This document shows, piece after piece, positions 12,281-22,693 of a DNA stretch of 64,000 nt. The stretch comes from Warburgia ugandensis. Its lineage: Eukaryota; Streptophyta; Magnoliopsida; Canellales; Canellaceae. Position 1 is the stretch's first letter; the number at the start of each line of letters is the position of its first letter. The notes below the pieces were generated by a model. That model saw only the letters and a program-made list of their open reading frames with translations, did not search any database and was not told the origin of the DNA. The stretch covers positions 65,267,495 to 65,331,494 of the forward strand of contig CP141127.1 in the NCBI GenBank assembly GCA_035236585.1. Reading direction: 5' to 3'. The translations under genes were made by a program, and so were the position numbers.

Positions 12281-13950
12281 GTTTGTATGCAAATCAAGGC
12301 CACTTAAGTTTTTAATGATTGTGTGACGCTACTCTCATGACATCGTTAGTGCATCTTATATGCTCATAGAAGTGGTTATTTTCTTTGTATGAGGGCAACA
12401 TTATATTGAGGGAATATAGAACTTACCCTTACTTCCTGTGGCAAACTGACCTAAGCCACTACTCTATGATAGGGGCCTTTGTTCTGATATGACTCTAGAT
12501 AGCAGTTCTCGTTCAGAAGAGGTGCATCAAAACTCTTGAGTTATAAAGCATGATGCATTATTGCCCCAAGTGCAAAATCATCGAGCTCAACTAATTTGAA
12601 TAAAGGCGAAGAACATAGGCAAATACATGTTCTTCGTAAGTGTACTCACATGTGTTTTTACCGATCTCAAAACCCCATGCTCATATCTTTCTTAGGTAAC
12701 TGAGGTAAGGGTCAAATAAAGGACCGCTATGAGCGTCGATTCTAGGACCTTGTCTAAGAGTTGCGATATGCGTGGATGATGACATACATGCGCTCCTGTA
12801 GCCGCCCTTCTCATTTGATAGCGGCAATCAACCTCATGGGGATTTGGATCATGCACGCAATAATGATAACGATGCTAGTATAAGTGGTGCATCTGTTGTG
12901 GCAGTGGTTGGGTCTTCGAGGTGCAAAGAAAAGGTGCTTTGCTTAAAAGGCTGAAGGAGACTCTTCTTGTTCTCTGCGAAGTCTGCAACTTTAAATATGA
13001 CAGGCTAGAGGTAGATTCTGTCGTACCAACCATCAGGCAATTACTAATTGGAGTACGGGTCAACTAACAATTCTCGAACTATGTTGCCATAAAATCGCCC
13101 AATGCCCTGGGTGACGGAGAAGCTAAAGTATAATTTAGTATAGCTGGCGTGTAGATTGATGGCGGATAGACAAGAGATGCAGAGTTTAATCTGGGGATGG
13201 CGAAAATGATAATCGACTTTAGAGGATATGGTAATGTTAATTAGCATTACGTTATCCTCCTTTAGGAGGGTATCTTCTCGAGTTGACCAAGACAAGGTGG
13301 ATGGAAAAAAACCTATCCACGTGAGTTTTATTTTTGTTCCTTCTTATTGGAGACAATTTTCCCATCGTTACTAATGTCAGCTTCTAGCGCAGGCGTTGGA
13401 GTAGGTGGCGTGGAGGGAGGTACTTATGGTGCAATATCGATGTCCATGCCATTTTGAAATCGTTCATTATGAAGACGGACTCAGACCTGGAATCTGAGTC
13501 CTAGGGCATTGGTTTTAGTGGCATACAACTAAATTACTCCCAACTTCGTAGTAGTGTTGGGATTTTTTCGTGCCACGGTGCACGTCAAGCAGTTTTTTGC
13601 TTCTCTCTTTGCTACTCCTTATAGTTATTTATTTCTAGAAGATATTGGTGGAAACTAGTAGTCATAAGTCAGAATATGATCAAAGTTGTCTTCCAACTCA
13701 TAGTCATAGTTTAACTCCAAATCCTATAGGGGAAGAGTCGTTACCTCATGGAGTCTAGCCATGTCTTGTTTGGGTTTCTAAGCATGTTAGGATATGCTCA
13801 TCATATATTGTAGTTTCCCTCACAATTAAATTGGAGAGGGATGGTGTTAGGAGGTAATTTGACCATCGCCAGTTGGGAGGCAAACCTTCTTTGAGCAAAT
13901 GGGAGTCATTTTTTGGTGCTTTAGGTAAATGAATTGTTGAGTGTTCAATT
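12281..13950. other. Stretch without recognised element; contains a coding-like minus-strand relic
   Basis: No LTR or transposon landmark was recognised. The part from about 12860 to 13640 has a more balanced base composition than its surroundings and reads as protein-like on the minus strand; see the separate entry. The flanks 12281-12850 and 13650-13950 show nothing I can name. Confidence 0.4.
12860..13640 (-). pseudogene. Unidentified broken coding relic
   Basis: I do not recognise the family. On the minus strand, a piece running from 13295 to 13044 contains 'KLYFSFSVTQGIGRFYG'. The following bases in an overlapping frame continue with 'VIFKVADF' and 'QSTFSLHLEDP', and upstream 13600-13380 shows another open-ish stretch with several stops. 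The alternation of short well-behaved frames separated by stops is what a decayed gene looks like, not random AT-rich DNA. It could be part of a transposon, a captured host gene or an integrated viral fragment; nothing in the sequence decides between these. Confidence 0.35.
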
Positions 13951-14387
13951 TAGCTAAAAAATCCTTAAATTAGCATTAGAATAGATTGTCTAGCCAATTA
14001 ATTTTGTAAAATTAGATCAAATGTGCATCAAAACCCAATTGATCATCTAACTGTTGTTTGGCAAAATTTAATGACTAGATGATCATTGGAGCTAATCAGA
14101 TGAATAAATTATGGTTAAGATGGACCTAATTGAATTTATGTGTTACTGATTAATCACAATAGGCTTGGATGATGCAGATCAAATTAATTGGGACAAGATC
14201 ATCAAAAGGATACATATGTCATTCATAATGCAAGATGAACCCAAGAGATGGCTAATGGGAATAAAGTTTACATGGAGAAGGTTTCTAACATGATATAGAG
14301 GGAGATCCATGTAAGAAGGAAATGTTGATGCTATTAGATGAAAATAAGGAGGTTTCCTAATAACTTGGGCAATTAGACATGTTTTGG

Positions 14388-14857
14388 ATTGCTTCTAAAG
14401 GAGGAGCTAGAAGAGAAAAGAAAAATAGGGAAGACCGAAGCTTTATAAAGGAAAAAGAGCCTTAACGAAGTAGAGGAGATTCTTGCGGAGAAGAAATTAA
14501 GAACAAAAGGAAGAAAGGAACCAAAGGAAGAGGCCAAAGAGTGGAGAAAAGATTAATCCAGCTCCATCATTAGTTCTCTCCCTCTTGTCCTTTGGCCAAA
14601 TCTTAGCTAGAGACGTGCTCTAGATTGCTTCTAAAGGAGGAGCTAGAAGAGAAGAGAAAAAACAAGGAACAATGAAGTTTTATAAAGGAAAAAGAGCCTT
14701 AACCAAAGTAGAGGAGATTCCTATAGAGAAGAAATGAAGAGCCAAAGGAACAAATGGACCAAAGGAAGAGGCTCGAAGAGTGGAGAAAAGATAGGTCCCA
14801 GCTCCACCACCAATTTTCTCCTTCTCTTCCTTTGTCCTGCTCCGACAAACTTTTCCA
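14388..14857 (+). repeat. 235-bp tandem duplication inside the LTR
   Basis: 'gattgcttctaaaggagg' occurs at 14388 and again at 14623. The following 'ttataaaggaaaaagagcc', 'gtagaggagattc' and 'gtggagaaaagat' repeat in the same order. Only one copy of this unit is present in the LTRs at 35380 and 36606. Confidence 0.85.
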
Positions 14858-15108
14858 CCCATCCACCCATCTTTTTCCCTTGTCATCACTGTAGTTTCTC
14901 TTCTGTTTTAACCAATCATTCCCTGCTTCTATTTCAGTTGTGTTTGCTCCTCATCCATTATCGTGTTTTTCTCTTAGCCTCATCACCATTATTGTTTGCT
15001 CCCACTTCATTCTTAGCCCTTTGTTTCCTTCATTTTTCTTCTCTATTTCCTTCACTGTGCTTCTCTTATTTCAACTATCCATCATTCTTCTCTGTCTTCG
15101 CTGTGGTT

Positions 15109-15113
15109 TTTTG
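15109..15113. repeat. Target-site duplication, left (TTTTG)
   Basis: TTTTG immediately before the LTR start matches TTTTG at 25662-25666 immediately after the right LTR. A perfect 5-bp duplication is the expected integrase footprint. Confidence 0.9.
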
Positions 15114-18009
15114 TGTAATATCCTTAATTTTTTGTATAAATTAAGAATTTATTTAATAAATTAGATAAAAATTTATAGATGGAATTTGATCTTGAAAACT
15201 TAAAAATTCGAAACTGCTTGTCGATAGGATTCCAATGCCGTAAAGAACACGGAAAACGGAGCTCAAACAAAGGAGTTATGAACCATTGAAGTTATAGGGG
15301 TATTTTGGTAAACTGGCAAAGACGTAAAACATAGGTCCTAAATTGATAATGGCACCCCCTTCTTCTACACATCTCTACCAGCTTTGGCAAATTTGTCGGA
15401 GAAATCGTCGGAAGGAGACGTGAAAGGGAAGAGTTTCCCTTTCCCTTTCCCCTTACCGCTACAACCTATATCTCCCTTCTCATGGCCTTAATCACCATCA
15501 CTTTTCCCGTTTCACTGAGTTTTTCCCCAAAACCCTAGCTCTCTTGGGAACCTTATTTACGCTACTGTTGGAGCCTTATTTACGCTACTGTTGGAGCGCA
15601 AATCCATTGATGAAACCATATTTGATTTCAAATCGGACCATCCATCTAGCGTACAAGAGACCCAAGATCAAACCCTTTAAATTTGGGAGAGAACCAACAG
15701 CTAGTATTGCAGAAAAACGTGAAAAATAGTACCTAGGGAAGTTTTAGGAACATGAAAAAAATCACATAAAAAACATAGTTTTTAGGAAAAATCAATGCAA
15801 AAGGAGGGTAGAAATGAAATCTAGACGAAATTCTGAGAAAAACGGTGCAAAAATTGCAAGATTTAGACGCCTGTGGGACCACCAGAGAGGACTGGAATCC
15901 GGTTGTCTTCTCCGGCGGCGTCGACCGCGTCGGCACCCTGGCACTGATGCCAGGACGCCCAACAGGACACCCCAATAGAGACACCACACTGGCGCCCGTC
16001 ATCGCGCACGCGAGAGAACCCATTTGCGCTGTCTCGGGAGGTCGGGACGCGTGGCGTCTTGGCGACCATGACGCACGCAGCAGTGCGTCAGGGTAACGAG
16101 GACGCACGCAACGCGTCCCTGCAGTCTCGGTGGCGGGTGTCATCGTGACGCCAGTTTATGCCGGTATAAACCGGCATAAACCTACACCGCCAGTGCAAAT
16201 GGGCTGTAGTAGTCGATTAGCCTTATTTTTTGAGTATTTTCACTTAAATTTTGATTTCTGAGAGCTATAAGAGTCCAAATCGCGATCCGAAAGAGGCGTT
16301 GTGATAGTATTGACAACGCAGACCTAGATTTAACCTAAAAACTTAAAAGTAACCACTTTTACTTTAGAAAAATTTTTAAATAGTGATGTGACATTGACAA
16401 GTGCATCTGAACATATAAGTTAAAGGGATTTTACTAGCGAACGGAGTGATCTCACGTCGAGGTAGGTGACGACAATTAATGTTTTATTTTGATTTTCAAA
16501 CTCTGCATGATTATAGCATCATAATTGATTGTGAATTCAAATTGCACTTAATAGAAATCGTTGATTTTGCTAGATTTAGAATTCAATACTATGATCGATA
16601 CTTGATTTCAATCATGTGTTAAATGGATTTATTACAAATGATTTCATGAGAATGATAATATCTATTATGCATAATTAAAAATTCCTTTTCTTTATTACAT
16701 CACAGAAATTGATGGATTTGCGTGAGAAAGAAAAGTGGAGACTTGGTGGCTGGTCCTTTTATAGGCTAACCCTAGGATGAGGGTCGTGCCTTAAGGATTT
16801 CGAGCCACGAGTACTCTTGAGTTTTGGCATACATATGATTTTCGTGTTTTGTGTTTTATGACGGGTGCTCTCACTCGGTGGGCGTTATGCTAGGAGGGAT
16901 AAGGCCGGCCACCCACCCTTTGAGATTTGTGATGTGATGAGATTGTGATATGATAGACACCTGCCCGTAGATACCATTCGGTAGGGGTTGGTAACATGGA
17001 TAGTCCACACTACCAGTCCGGGCCTTTCCATGGGGACGGACGCTAAGTCTCCCGTATGATGTCGACGGGGAGCGGCGGTGGTTGAGACCCATGGAGGGTT
17101 GCCACTGCGGCATGACGACCCATACTTTTATTATGCGTGCTTGCATGATGAGCATGGTGATGGGATGGTATGCCTAGGTGTGATGACACTCAGAGGTTGG
17201 ATATGAGTACTCATGATCAGTGATATTTGGTTATATGATGCTTGTGGGACCCATTACCTTAGGGTGCCTTTTTTATTATTGTATGCTCATTTACATTGAT
17301 TCATATCGTGTTTTAAATCCGTAGAATGCATGTTTAAGCATACTTGATAAATGGATATTATATCAGCATGAGTTATAATGATTTTATAGTCATAAATGAT
17401 AGATATTTTATTTTGTCATTACTGTTATTTCATTTATTTCATTAATTGTCTATGTACCTGCACAAGCAATAGCTTGTTGAGGCATTACTTTGTTTTGCAA
17501 TGCCTTAGATCAAGAGCGCGACATCAGGAAAGGCAAGACCGTGGAGAAACCGTGATAGCAGTGGGAGATTTCCTTACTTGAGTTATAGATATTGATGTGA
17601 GTTAATAAACAGGACTACAATTCGACTTTCTATATGGACTGTATACTTTTATTCTATGGATTTGATTAAGACAGTTAAACATATGATGAAAATTTAATGG
17701 GATGTTATGATGGATAGACCCTGGGCCATATTATTATCGTGTTTTGGATATTTATTGGTTTGAAAATAAAGGCGCTGATGCATTTTGACGTCGATTGAAA
17801 TGTTTATTATTTCAATTCTATTATCACAAAATTATACTTATGTTGCGATTGAAATTGTGATGTTTTGGAAAAAGAAAATCACACCCGGAGGTTTTCAAGA
17901 AATGTTTTAGTAAACAAATTAATAAAAAAATTTCTTATGGGATCCCAAATGCTATTATTATTATTATTATTACTATAAAAAAATTGTCATAAAATTTCGG
18001 GGTGTTACA
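15114..18009 (+). repeat. 5' LTR of the Tekay-like element
   Basis: Runs from TGTAATATCC to ...GGGGTGTTACA, with TGTAA/TTACA inverted termini. It is 2896 bases, shorter than the 2968-base right LTR. A block of about 135 bases (23118-23250 in the right LTR) is missing at 15541. A 23-24 base unit, 'cttatttacgctactgttgg', is duplicated at 15551-15598. The left LTR in turn keeps about 40 bases near 17275-17317 that the right LTR lacks. A GC-rich block at 15840-16200 carries antisense ORFs that are conserved in both LTRs only because the LTRs are duplicates. Confidence 0.95.
16154..16181 (+). promoter_or_regulatory. Palindrome enclosing TATAAA in the 5' LTR (candidate core promoter)
   Basis: Arms gtttatgccgg and ccggcataaac are perfect reverse complements around a 6-base spacer tataaa. 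The right LTR has the same structure at 23845-23872 with both arms changed so that pairing is kept. A TATA box about 1.05 kb into a 2.9 kb LTR would give a long U3 and a longer R-U5. Promoter function is inferred. Confidence 0.55.
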
Positions 18010-18012
18010 AGT

Positions 18013-18024
18013 TGGTATCAGAGC
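18013..18024 (+). promoter_or_regulatory. Primer-binding site for initiator-Met tRNA
   Basis: TGGTATCAGAGC lies three bases after the LTR end. This is the standard plant chromovirus primer complement, without mismatch. Confidence 0.95.
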
Positions 18025-18152
18025 CCAGTCTAGTCCATCATAATCTTTACAAATGTCCATTTATATATGAGTAATAGTCCATAAATTGTAGTAGAGAGAG
18101 AGAGACTAGGAGAGAGGAACTTACACTTAGTAATATTTAAAACTTTTGACAG

Positions 18153-19310
18153 ATGGCTCCTCGAAGATGGACAAGGTTTACCCCTGCTACACCAGTTGCC
18201 CCACTTGCTGAGTCCTTTGATCAAGGGGATCGAGATGCTGAGTTATTGAATCGATTAATGTCAGGGCTAGTACCACTCATGCAACAGCAAGTTAGGACTG
18301 CTGTTCATGCTGCTAACCCTAGCCCTATTCCACCACCTCAAGTGGCGCCTATGGTCTTTTCAGTTCATTCCTCCCAACCAGTATAGGAACCACCAGCACC
18401 TAAGACCACTGAGGGCAATGCTATTAGTGACTTTAAGAAGACAGATAACCTATTAGAGAGATTTCAAAAGATGGTAAAACCCTTTTATGGTGATGGTGAC
18501 ACTAAAGAGGCCAAGCAATGGCTATTTGAGGCTAAAAGGACATTTGACACTGTGAAGATTGCACCAGAGGATCAAGTTAGAGTAGCCGCCTACCTACTTA
18601 AGGGTGAGGTAGGCTTTTGGTGGCAGACCTTTACACTTACCAGACCATATCCTACCGAGACAATGACATGGGCAGCCTTTAAACAGGCTTTCGACACTCA
18701 GTACTTCCCACTCCGTGCATTACAGTCATTGAAGAAAGAGTTTGCCACCTTGGAGCAGAGAGACATGACGGTTCAACAGTATCTAAACTGATTTACACGA
18801 CTGAGGAGATTTGCACCTCATGCGCTTACCTCAGACGAGGAGGCAACAAATAGATTTGTGGATGGGTTGACACCTTGGCTGAGAGATCGAGTGATTACCT
18901 CACAACCCACCTTTGTGTGAGATGCAGCTGACATGGCTTTCATGCATGAGAAGAACTCTCTCAGGACTAGAGGGGGTGAGTTCCAGCCCACTAAGGGCAA
19001 GAGACCATTTGGTGTTATGCAGACACATGTTGCATTAGGTCACCACCCATAGGCCAAGTTTAAGAGAGATACAGAGAGGAAGAGATGTGATAGGTGCAAG
19101 GGTAGGCACCCTGGATGAGGGTGCAATAGCTCCTACAGGCCACAGCATCAAAGGCAGCCCCAACCACAGCGACAACACCATGCACCTTTCTAGAGACAGC
19201 TATACAGGTGTTTCAACTGTGGAGACGTAGGCCTTCATTAAGGACCGTCCTAAGGGGCAGAGAGAGAGGCAGACCGAGGTGGGCACATAGACAGCTACCG
19301 CATCACGTAG
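18153..19310 (+). pseudogene. gag pseudogene of the Tekay-like element
   Basis: Translation starts MAPRRW at 18153 and runs in one frame through the capsid-type retrotransposon gag domain. Landmarks are 'FYGDGDTKEAKQWLFE', 'AAYLLKGEVGFWW' and 'FDTQYFPLRALQ'. In-frame stops occur at 18384-18386 (TAG), 18789-18791 (TGA), in the segment near 18918, and repeatedly after 19050. The zinc knuckle near 19209 begins CFNCGDVG, but an extra residue and stops replace the usual spacing to His and Cys. A frame change between about 19260 and 19321 separates gag from pol. In a working element gag would package the RNA into virus-like particles. Confidence 0.9.
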
Positions 19311-19320
19311 CTAGGGACGA

Positions 19321-19740
19321 GTGTTTTCCATCACATCAGGACAGGCGCAGGCATCACACCAGGTCGTTGAAGGTACTCTTCTAGTCTCAGATCGACATGC
19401 TAGGGCCCTTTTTGACACAAGGTCTACACATTCTTTTATATCATGCATTTTTGCATTTTGCCTTGATGTATGTGTGCACAAATTAGCATTTGGATTAGAT
19501 ATTATGACACCTGTGAGAGAAATAGTAGAGATTACCGAATATCTTCAAGAGATACCTGTAGAGATATCAGGTGTGATTATGGACACTGACTTCATCTTAC
19601 TAGACATGGTAGACTACGATATTATTCTTGGAATGGTTTGGTTAGCCAACTATTGGGCTATGGTAGACTACCAAAAGAAGTGGGTCACTTTCCTTATACG
19701 TGGGCAACTAGAAATAGTGTTCCAGGGTAGGAAAGATTAG
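19321..19740 (+). pseudogene. Aspartic protease domain, active-site motif altered
   Basis: The pol frame opens with a spacer and 'VVEGTLLV', then the retropepsin segment 'ALFDTRSTHSFIS'. The family's catalytic triplet is D-T/S-G. Here the third position is Arg (codon AGG at 19420-19422), one G-to-A step from Gly. The downstream signature reads DYDIILGMVWL, where the Asp usual before WL is Val. The piece ends with a TAG at 19738-19740, after which the frame continues. The protease would normally cleave the gag-pol polyprotein; with both changes it is very likely dead. Confidence 0.9.
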
Positions 19741-19764
19741 TTAGGTACATGCATCATTTCTGCT

Positions 19765-20547
19765 ATGAAGGCGGCAAGATTTTATGCACGAGGGTGTAGC
19801 GCGTTCCTCGCGTATGTGACAGTTGAGGACAAGGAGCAACCACCACTTGACAAGATTGATGTTGTCCGTGAATTTGATGATGTCTTTCCTGAGGAGTTAC
19901 CAGGATTATCGCCAAGCAGGGAGGTTGACTTTACAATTGACTTGGTGCTGGGTACATTGCCTATCTCTAAGGCACCATATAGAATGGCTCCAGTAGAGTT
20001 GAGAGAGCTTAAAGTACAATTGCAAGAGTTATTGGATAAGGGGTTCATCAGGCCGAGTGGATCACCATGGGGAGCACCAATCCTTTTTGTGAAGAAAAAG
20101 GACGGATCATTGAGACTATGCATTGACTATCGGTTGTTGAACAATGTTACTATAAAGAACCAATACCCTTTGCCATGCATAGATGACTTGTTTGATCAGC
20201 TCCAATCAGCACAAGTGTTCTCCAAGATAGATTTGAGGTCAGGATATCATCAGCTGAGGGTAAGAGAAGAGGATATCTCGAAGACTGCTTTTAGGAGTCG
20301 CTATGGTCATTATGAGTTCTTAGTGATGCCGTTTGGTTTGACGAACGCATTGGCAGTGTTCATGGATCTAATGAACTGTGTTTTTCGAGCTTATTTGGAT
20401 AAGTTCATAATTGTATTCGTAGATGACATCTTGATTTATTCGCCTAGTCATGAGGCACATAGAGAGCATCTCCACACGATATTGGACACACTTTGTCGAT
20501 ATCAGTTGTATGCCAAGTTCAGTAAGTGTGATTTTTGGTTAGACTAG
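19765..20547 (+). pseudogene. Reverse transcriptase domain (Ty3/gypsy), 3' end cut by a stop
   Basis: This is the best-preserved domain. In order: [12 protein letters not shown] and [12 protein letters not shown] (linker), [39 protein letters not shown], and the catalytic FVDDILIYS with its Asp pair at 20422-20427. 'FSKCDFWLD' precedes a TAG at 20545-20547, where the same frame continues with 'VQFLGHIVS' of the connection. RT copies the genomic RNA into cDNA. No catalytic residue is visibly lost, so the domain itself decays more slowly than, or later than, its neighbours. Confidence 0.95.
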
Positions 20548-21402
20548 GTGCAGTTCTTAGGCCATATCGTATCTAAAGATGGAGTGGTTGTGGATCCAGC
20601 GAAAGTTGAGGCAGTACTACATTGGGAAAGGCCTAAGACAGTGACTGAGATACACAGTTTTCTCGGTTTGGCAGGATACTATTGTCGTTTCATAGAGGGA
20701 TTCCCTAAGATTGCGTTACCATTGACCACCTTGACTAGGAAAGACACTCAATTTGTATGGACCGAGGCTTGTGAGGAGAGCTTTCAAGAGCTCAAGAGGA
20801 GACTTACTACCACTTCGGTATTGACTTTACCATTAGGTGCAGGCGATTATATGGTTTATTGTGACGCCTCTGGTAAGGGATTAGGAGCAGTGTTGATGCA
20901 ACATGAAAAGGTAATTGCCTATGCGTCAAGACAGCTGAAGACACATAAGGTAAATTACCCCACACATGATTTGGAGTTAGCAGCAGTGGTATTTGTGTTG
21001 AAGTCTTGGAGACATTATCTTTATGGTGAGAAATTTGAGGTATTCACTAATCATAAGAGCCTCAAGTACTTCTTCACTCAGAGTGATTTGAACATGAGGC
21101 AGCGTAGATGGATAGAGTGTCTCAAGGACTTCGACTTCACCATACAGTACCATCCTGGGAAGGCTAACGTCATTGTAGATGCCTTGAGTAGGAAGTCTGG
21201 AGTAATGATTGCAAATTTGTCGACTCGGTCTAAGTTCTTCGACAGGATCTTGGAGGCACAAGATAAAGATAAAGAGACACAGGATCTAGCAGATAAGACA
21301 GACTTTTTGAGGGGACCAGATGGAGGAGTTAGATGTAAGGAAGGGTTGGTAGTACCGGCAAATGACGAATTGAGGTGTGAGTTACTTCAAGAAGCACACT
21401 AG
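20548..21402 (+). pseudogene. RT connection, RNase H and integrase amino terminus
   Basis: Continues the pol frame: '[15 protein letters not shown]' (connection), then RNase H with YCDAS (Asp at 20863-20865), DLELAAV (Glu at 20974-20976), '[10 protein letters not shown]' and VDALSR (Asp at 21178-21180). The third acidic position, normally T-D-H-K, is Asn (AAT at 21049-21051), one G-to-A step from Asp. RNase H removes RNA from the hybrid during cDNA synthesis; loss of one of four carboxylates should disable it. The open piece ends at TAG 21400-21402, just after the first His of the integrase zinc-binding domain. Confidence 0.93.
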
Positions 21403-22480
21403 TCACCGTATATGATTCATCCTGGGGGTACGAAGATGTATCAGGATCTCAAGAGGCATTTCTAGTGGAATGGTATGAAAAAGGATGTCGGAGAGTGCGT
21501 GGCACTATGTTTGACGTGTCAGCAGGTCAAGGCTGAGCATCAGCGTCCATCAGGACTACTCCAAACACTGGACCTTCCTGAATGGAAGTGGGATCATATC
21601 ACCATGGACTTCATTGTGGGTCTTTTGAGGACGATCAGCGGCCATGACATGATATGGGTTGTTGTGGACAGGTTGACCTAATCCGCTCATTTCCTTCCTA
21701 TCAGACAAAATCAGACTGTGGATAGTTTAGCGAAATTATATGTCAAGGAGATCGTAAGTCTACATGGAGTTCCTTTGACAATTATATCAGATCGAGATAC
21801 TCAGTTTACCTCAAAATACTAAAAAAGCGTGCAAGAGATGTTAGGATCGAGATTGAAATTTAGCACAACATTCCATTCTCAGACAGATGGACAGAGCAAG
21901 AGGACCATCCAGACTATTGAGGATATGCTACAAGCTTGTGTTATGGATTGGAAGGGTAGCTAGGAAGATCATTTACCATTGATAGAATTTGGCTATAATA
22001 ATAGTCATCACGCTAGTATTGGCATGGCTCCATATGACGCACTTTATGGCAGACCTTGTCGGTCACCCTTATATTGGAGTGATGTAGGAGAAAGACACGT
22101 GGTGAGATCTGAGTTAGTGAAAGAGCGTGCAGAGAAAGTCTGACTCATTCGAAAGAGATTATTGACAGCTCACAGCTGACAGAAAAGTTATGCAGATAAG
22201 AGGCGAAAAGAAATGGAGTTCGTTGAAGGTGAGCATGTATTCTTGAAGATCTCTCCCATGAAAGGAGTGTTGAGGTTTGGAAATAAAGGAAAACTTAGCC
22301 CCAGGTATATTGGACCTTTTGAGATCTTATGCAAAGTTGGGTTAGTGGCATACCAGCTAGCCTTACCACCACAACTGGCAAATGTACATGACATCTTCCA
22401 CATGTCCATGCTGAGAAAATATGTGCCAGATCCCTCACACGTGTTCGAGCAAATCCCAGGAGAGCTACAGCTTGATATAA
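21403..22480 (+). pseudogene. Integrase core, catalytic Glu replaced
   Basis: The same frame carries the HHCC zinc-binding remainder ('MIHPGG', '[14 protein letters not shown]') and the DDE core. The first Asp is at 21607-21609 in 'MDFIVGL' and the second at 21790-21792 in 'SDRDTQF'. The residue 36 positions later, where the D-X35-E Glu belongs in 'TDGQSKRTIQT', is Lys (AAG 21898-21900), one G-to-A step from Glu. In-frame stops are at 21463, 21679, 21820, 21961, 22141 and 22177. The open end from 22213 carries the GPFEI/HDIFHMSMLRKY region typical of the plant chromovirus integrase carboxy terminus. Confidence 0.93.
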
Positions 22481-22485
22481 CATTT

Positions 22486-22640
22486 AATGAGAGACCGGTG
22501 CGCATACTGGATACGAAAGTCAAGGAGTTAAGTAATAAGACCATTACATTAGTTAAAGTCCTTTGGCAGCATCATTCATTATAGGAGGCTACCTGGGAAA
22601 CAGAAGAGGAGATGTGAAGGATATATCTAGAGTTATTTAC
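22486..22640 (+). pseudogene. Chromodomain at the pol carboxy terminus
   Basis: Reads RPVRILDTKVKELSNKTI, then LVKVLWQHHSL, a TAG at 22582-22584, and EATWETEEEM in the same frame. The aromatic and acidic positions match the chromodomain tail of Tekay-type plant chromoviruses, which tethers integrase to marked heterochromatin. Two stops (22582 and near 22615) truncate it. Confidence 0.85.
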
Positions 22641-22680
22641 ATAGAGGTATGTAGCTAAATTTCAAGGACGAAATTTTTAT

Positions 22681-22693
22681 AAGGAGCGAAGGA
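22681..22693 (+). promoter_or_regulatory. Polypurine tract of the Tekay-like element
   Basis: aaggagcgaagga directly abuts the right LTR. One C interrupts the purine run, a likely decay change. Confidence 0.8.

Larger units (their letters stand above)
13950..15113 (+). repeat. 5' LTR of an Athila-like element, piece 1 of 3
   Basis: Shares ordered blocks with about 34950-36080: 'gatcatctaac', 'ggctagatgatcatt', 'aataaattatggttaaga', 'ggatacatatgtca', 'aaaataaggaggtttcctaa' (14341-14360) and the pyrimidine-rich run near 14820-15110. A TATA-like 'gctttataaagg' lies at 14440. The LTR is broken exactly at 15113 by the Tekay element and resumes at 25662. Piece 1 has an internal 235-bp tandem duplication not seen in the other copies. 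The 115-136 residue ORFs near 14734-15144 are translations of the pyrimidine run and are not genes. Confidence 0.7.

Noticed and set aside
14734..15164. Hydrophobic Phe/Ser/Leu-rich ORFs resembling membrane proteins, also at 25519-25933, 35714-36025 and 36873-37325
   Set aside because: All are translations of the same pyrimidine-rich LTR block in its several copies.
15733..16143. Antisense ORF of 136 residues, also present as 156 residues at 23419-23889
   Set aside because: It lies in the GC-rich part of both LTRs. The two copies are LTR duplicates, so their similarity is not evidence of selection, and no domain is visible.
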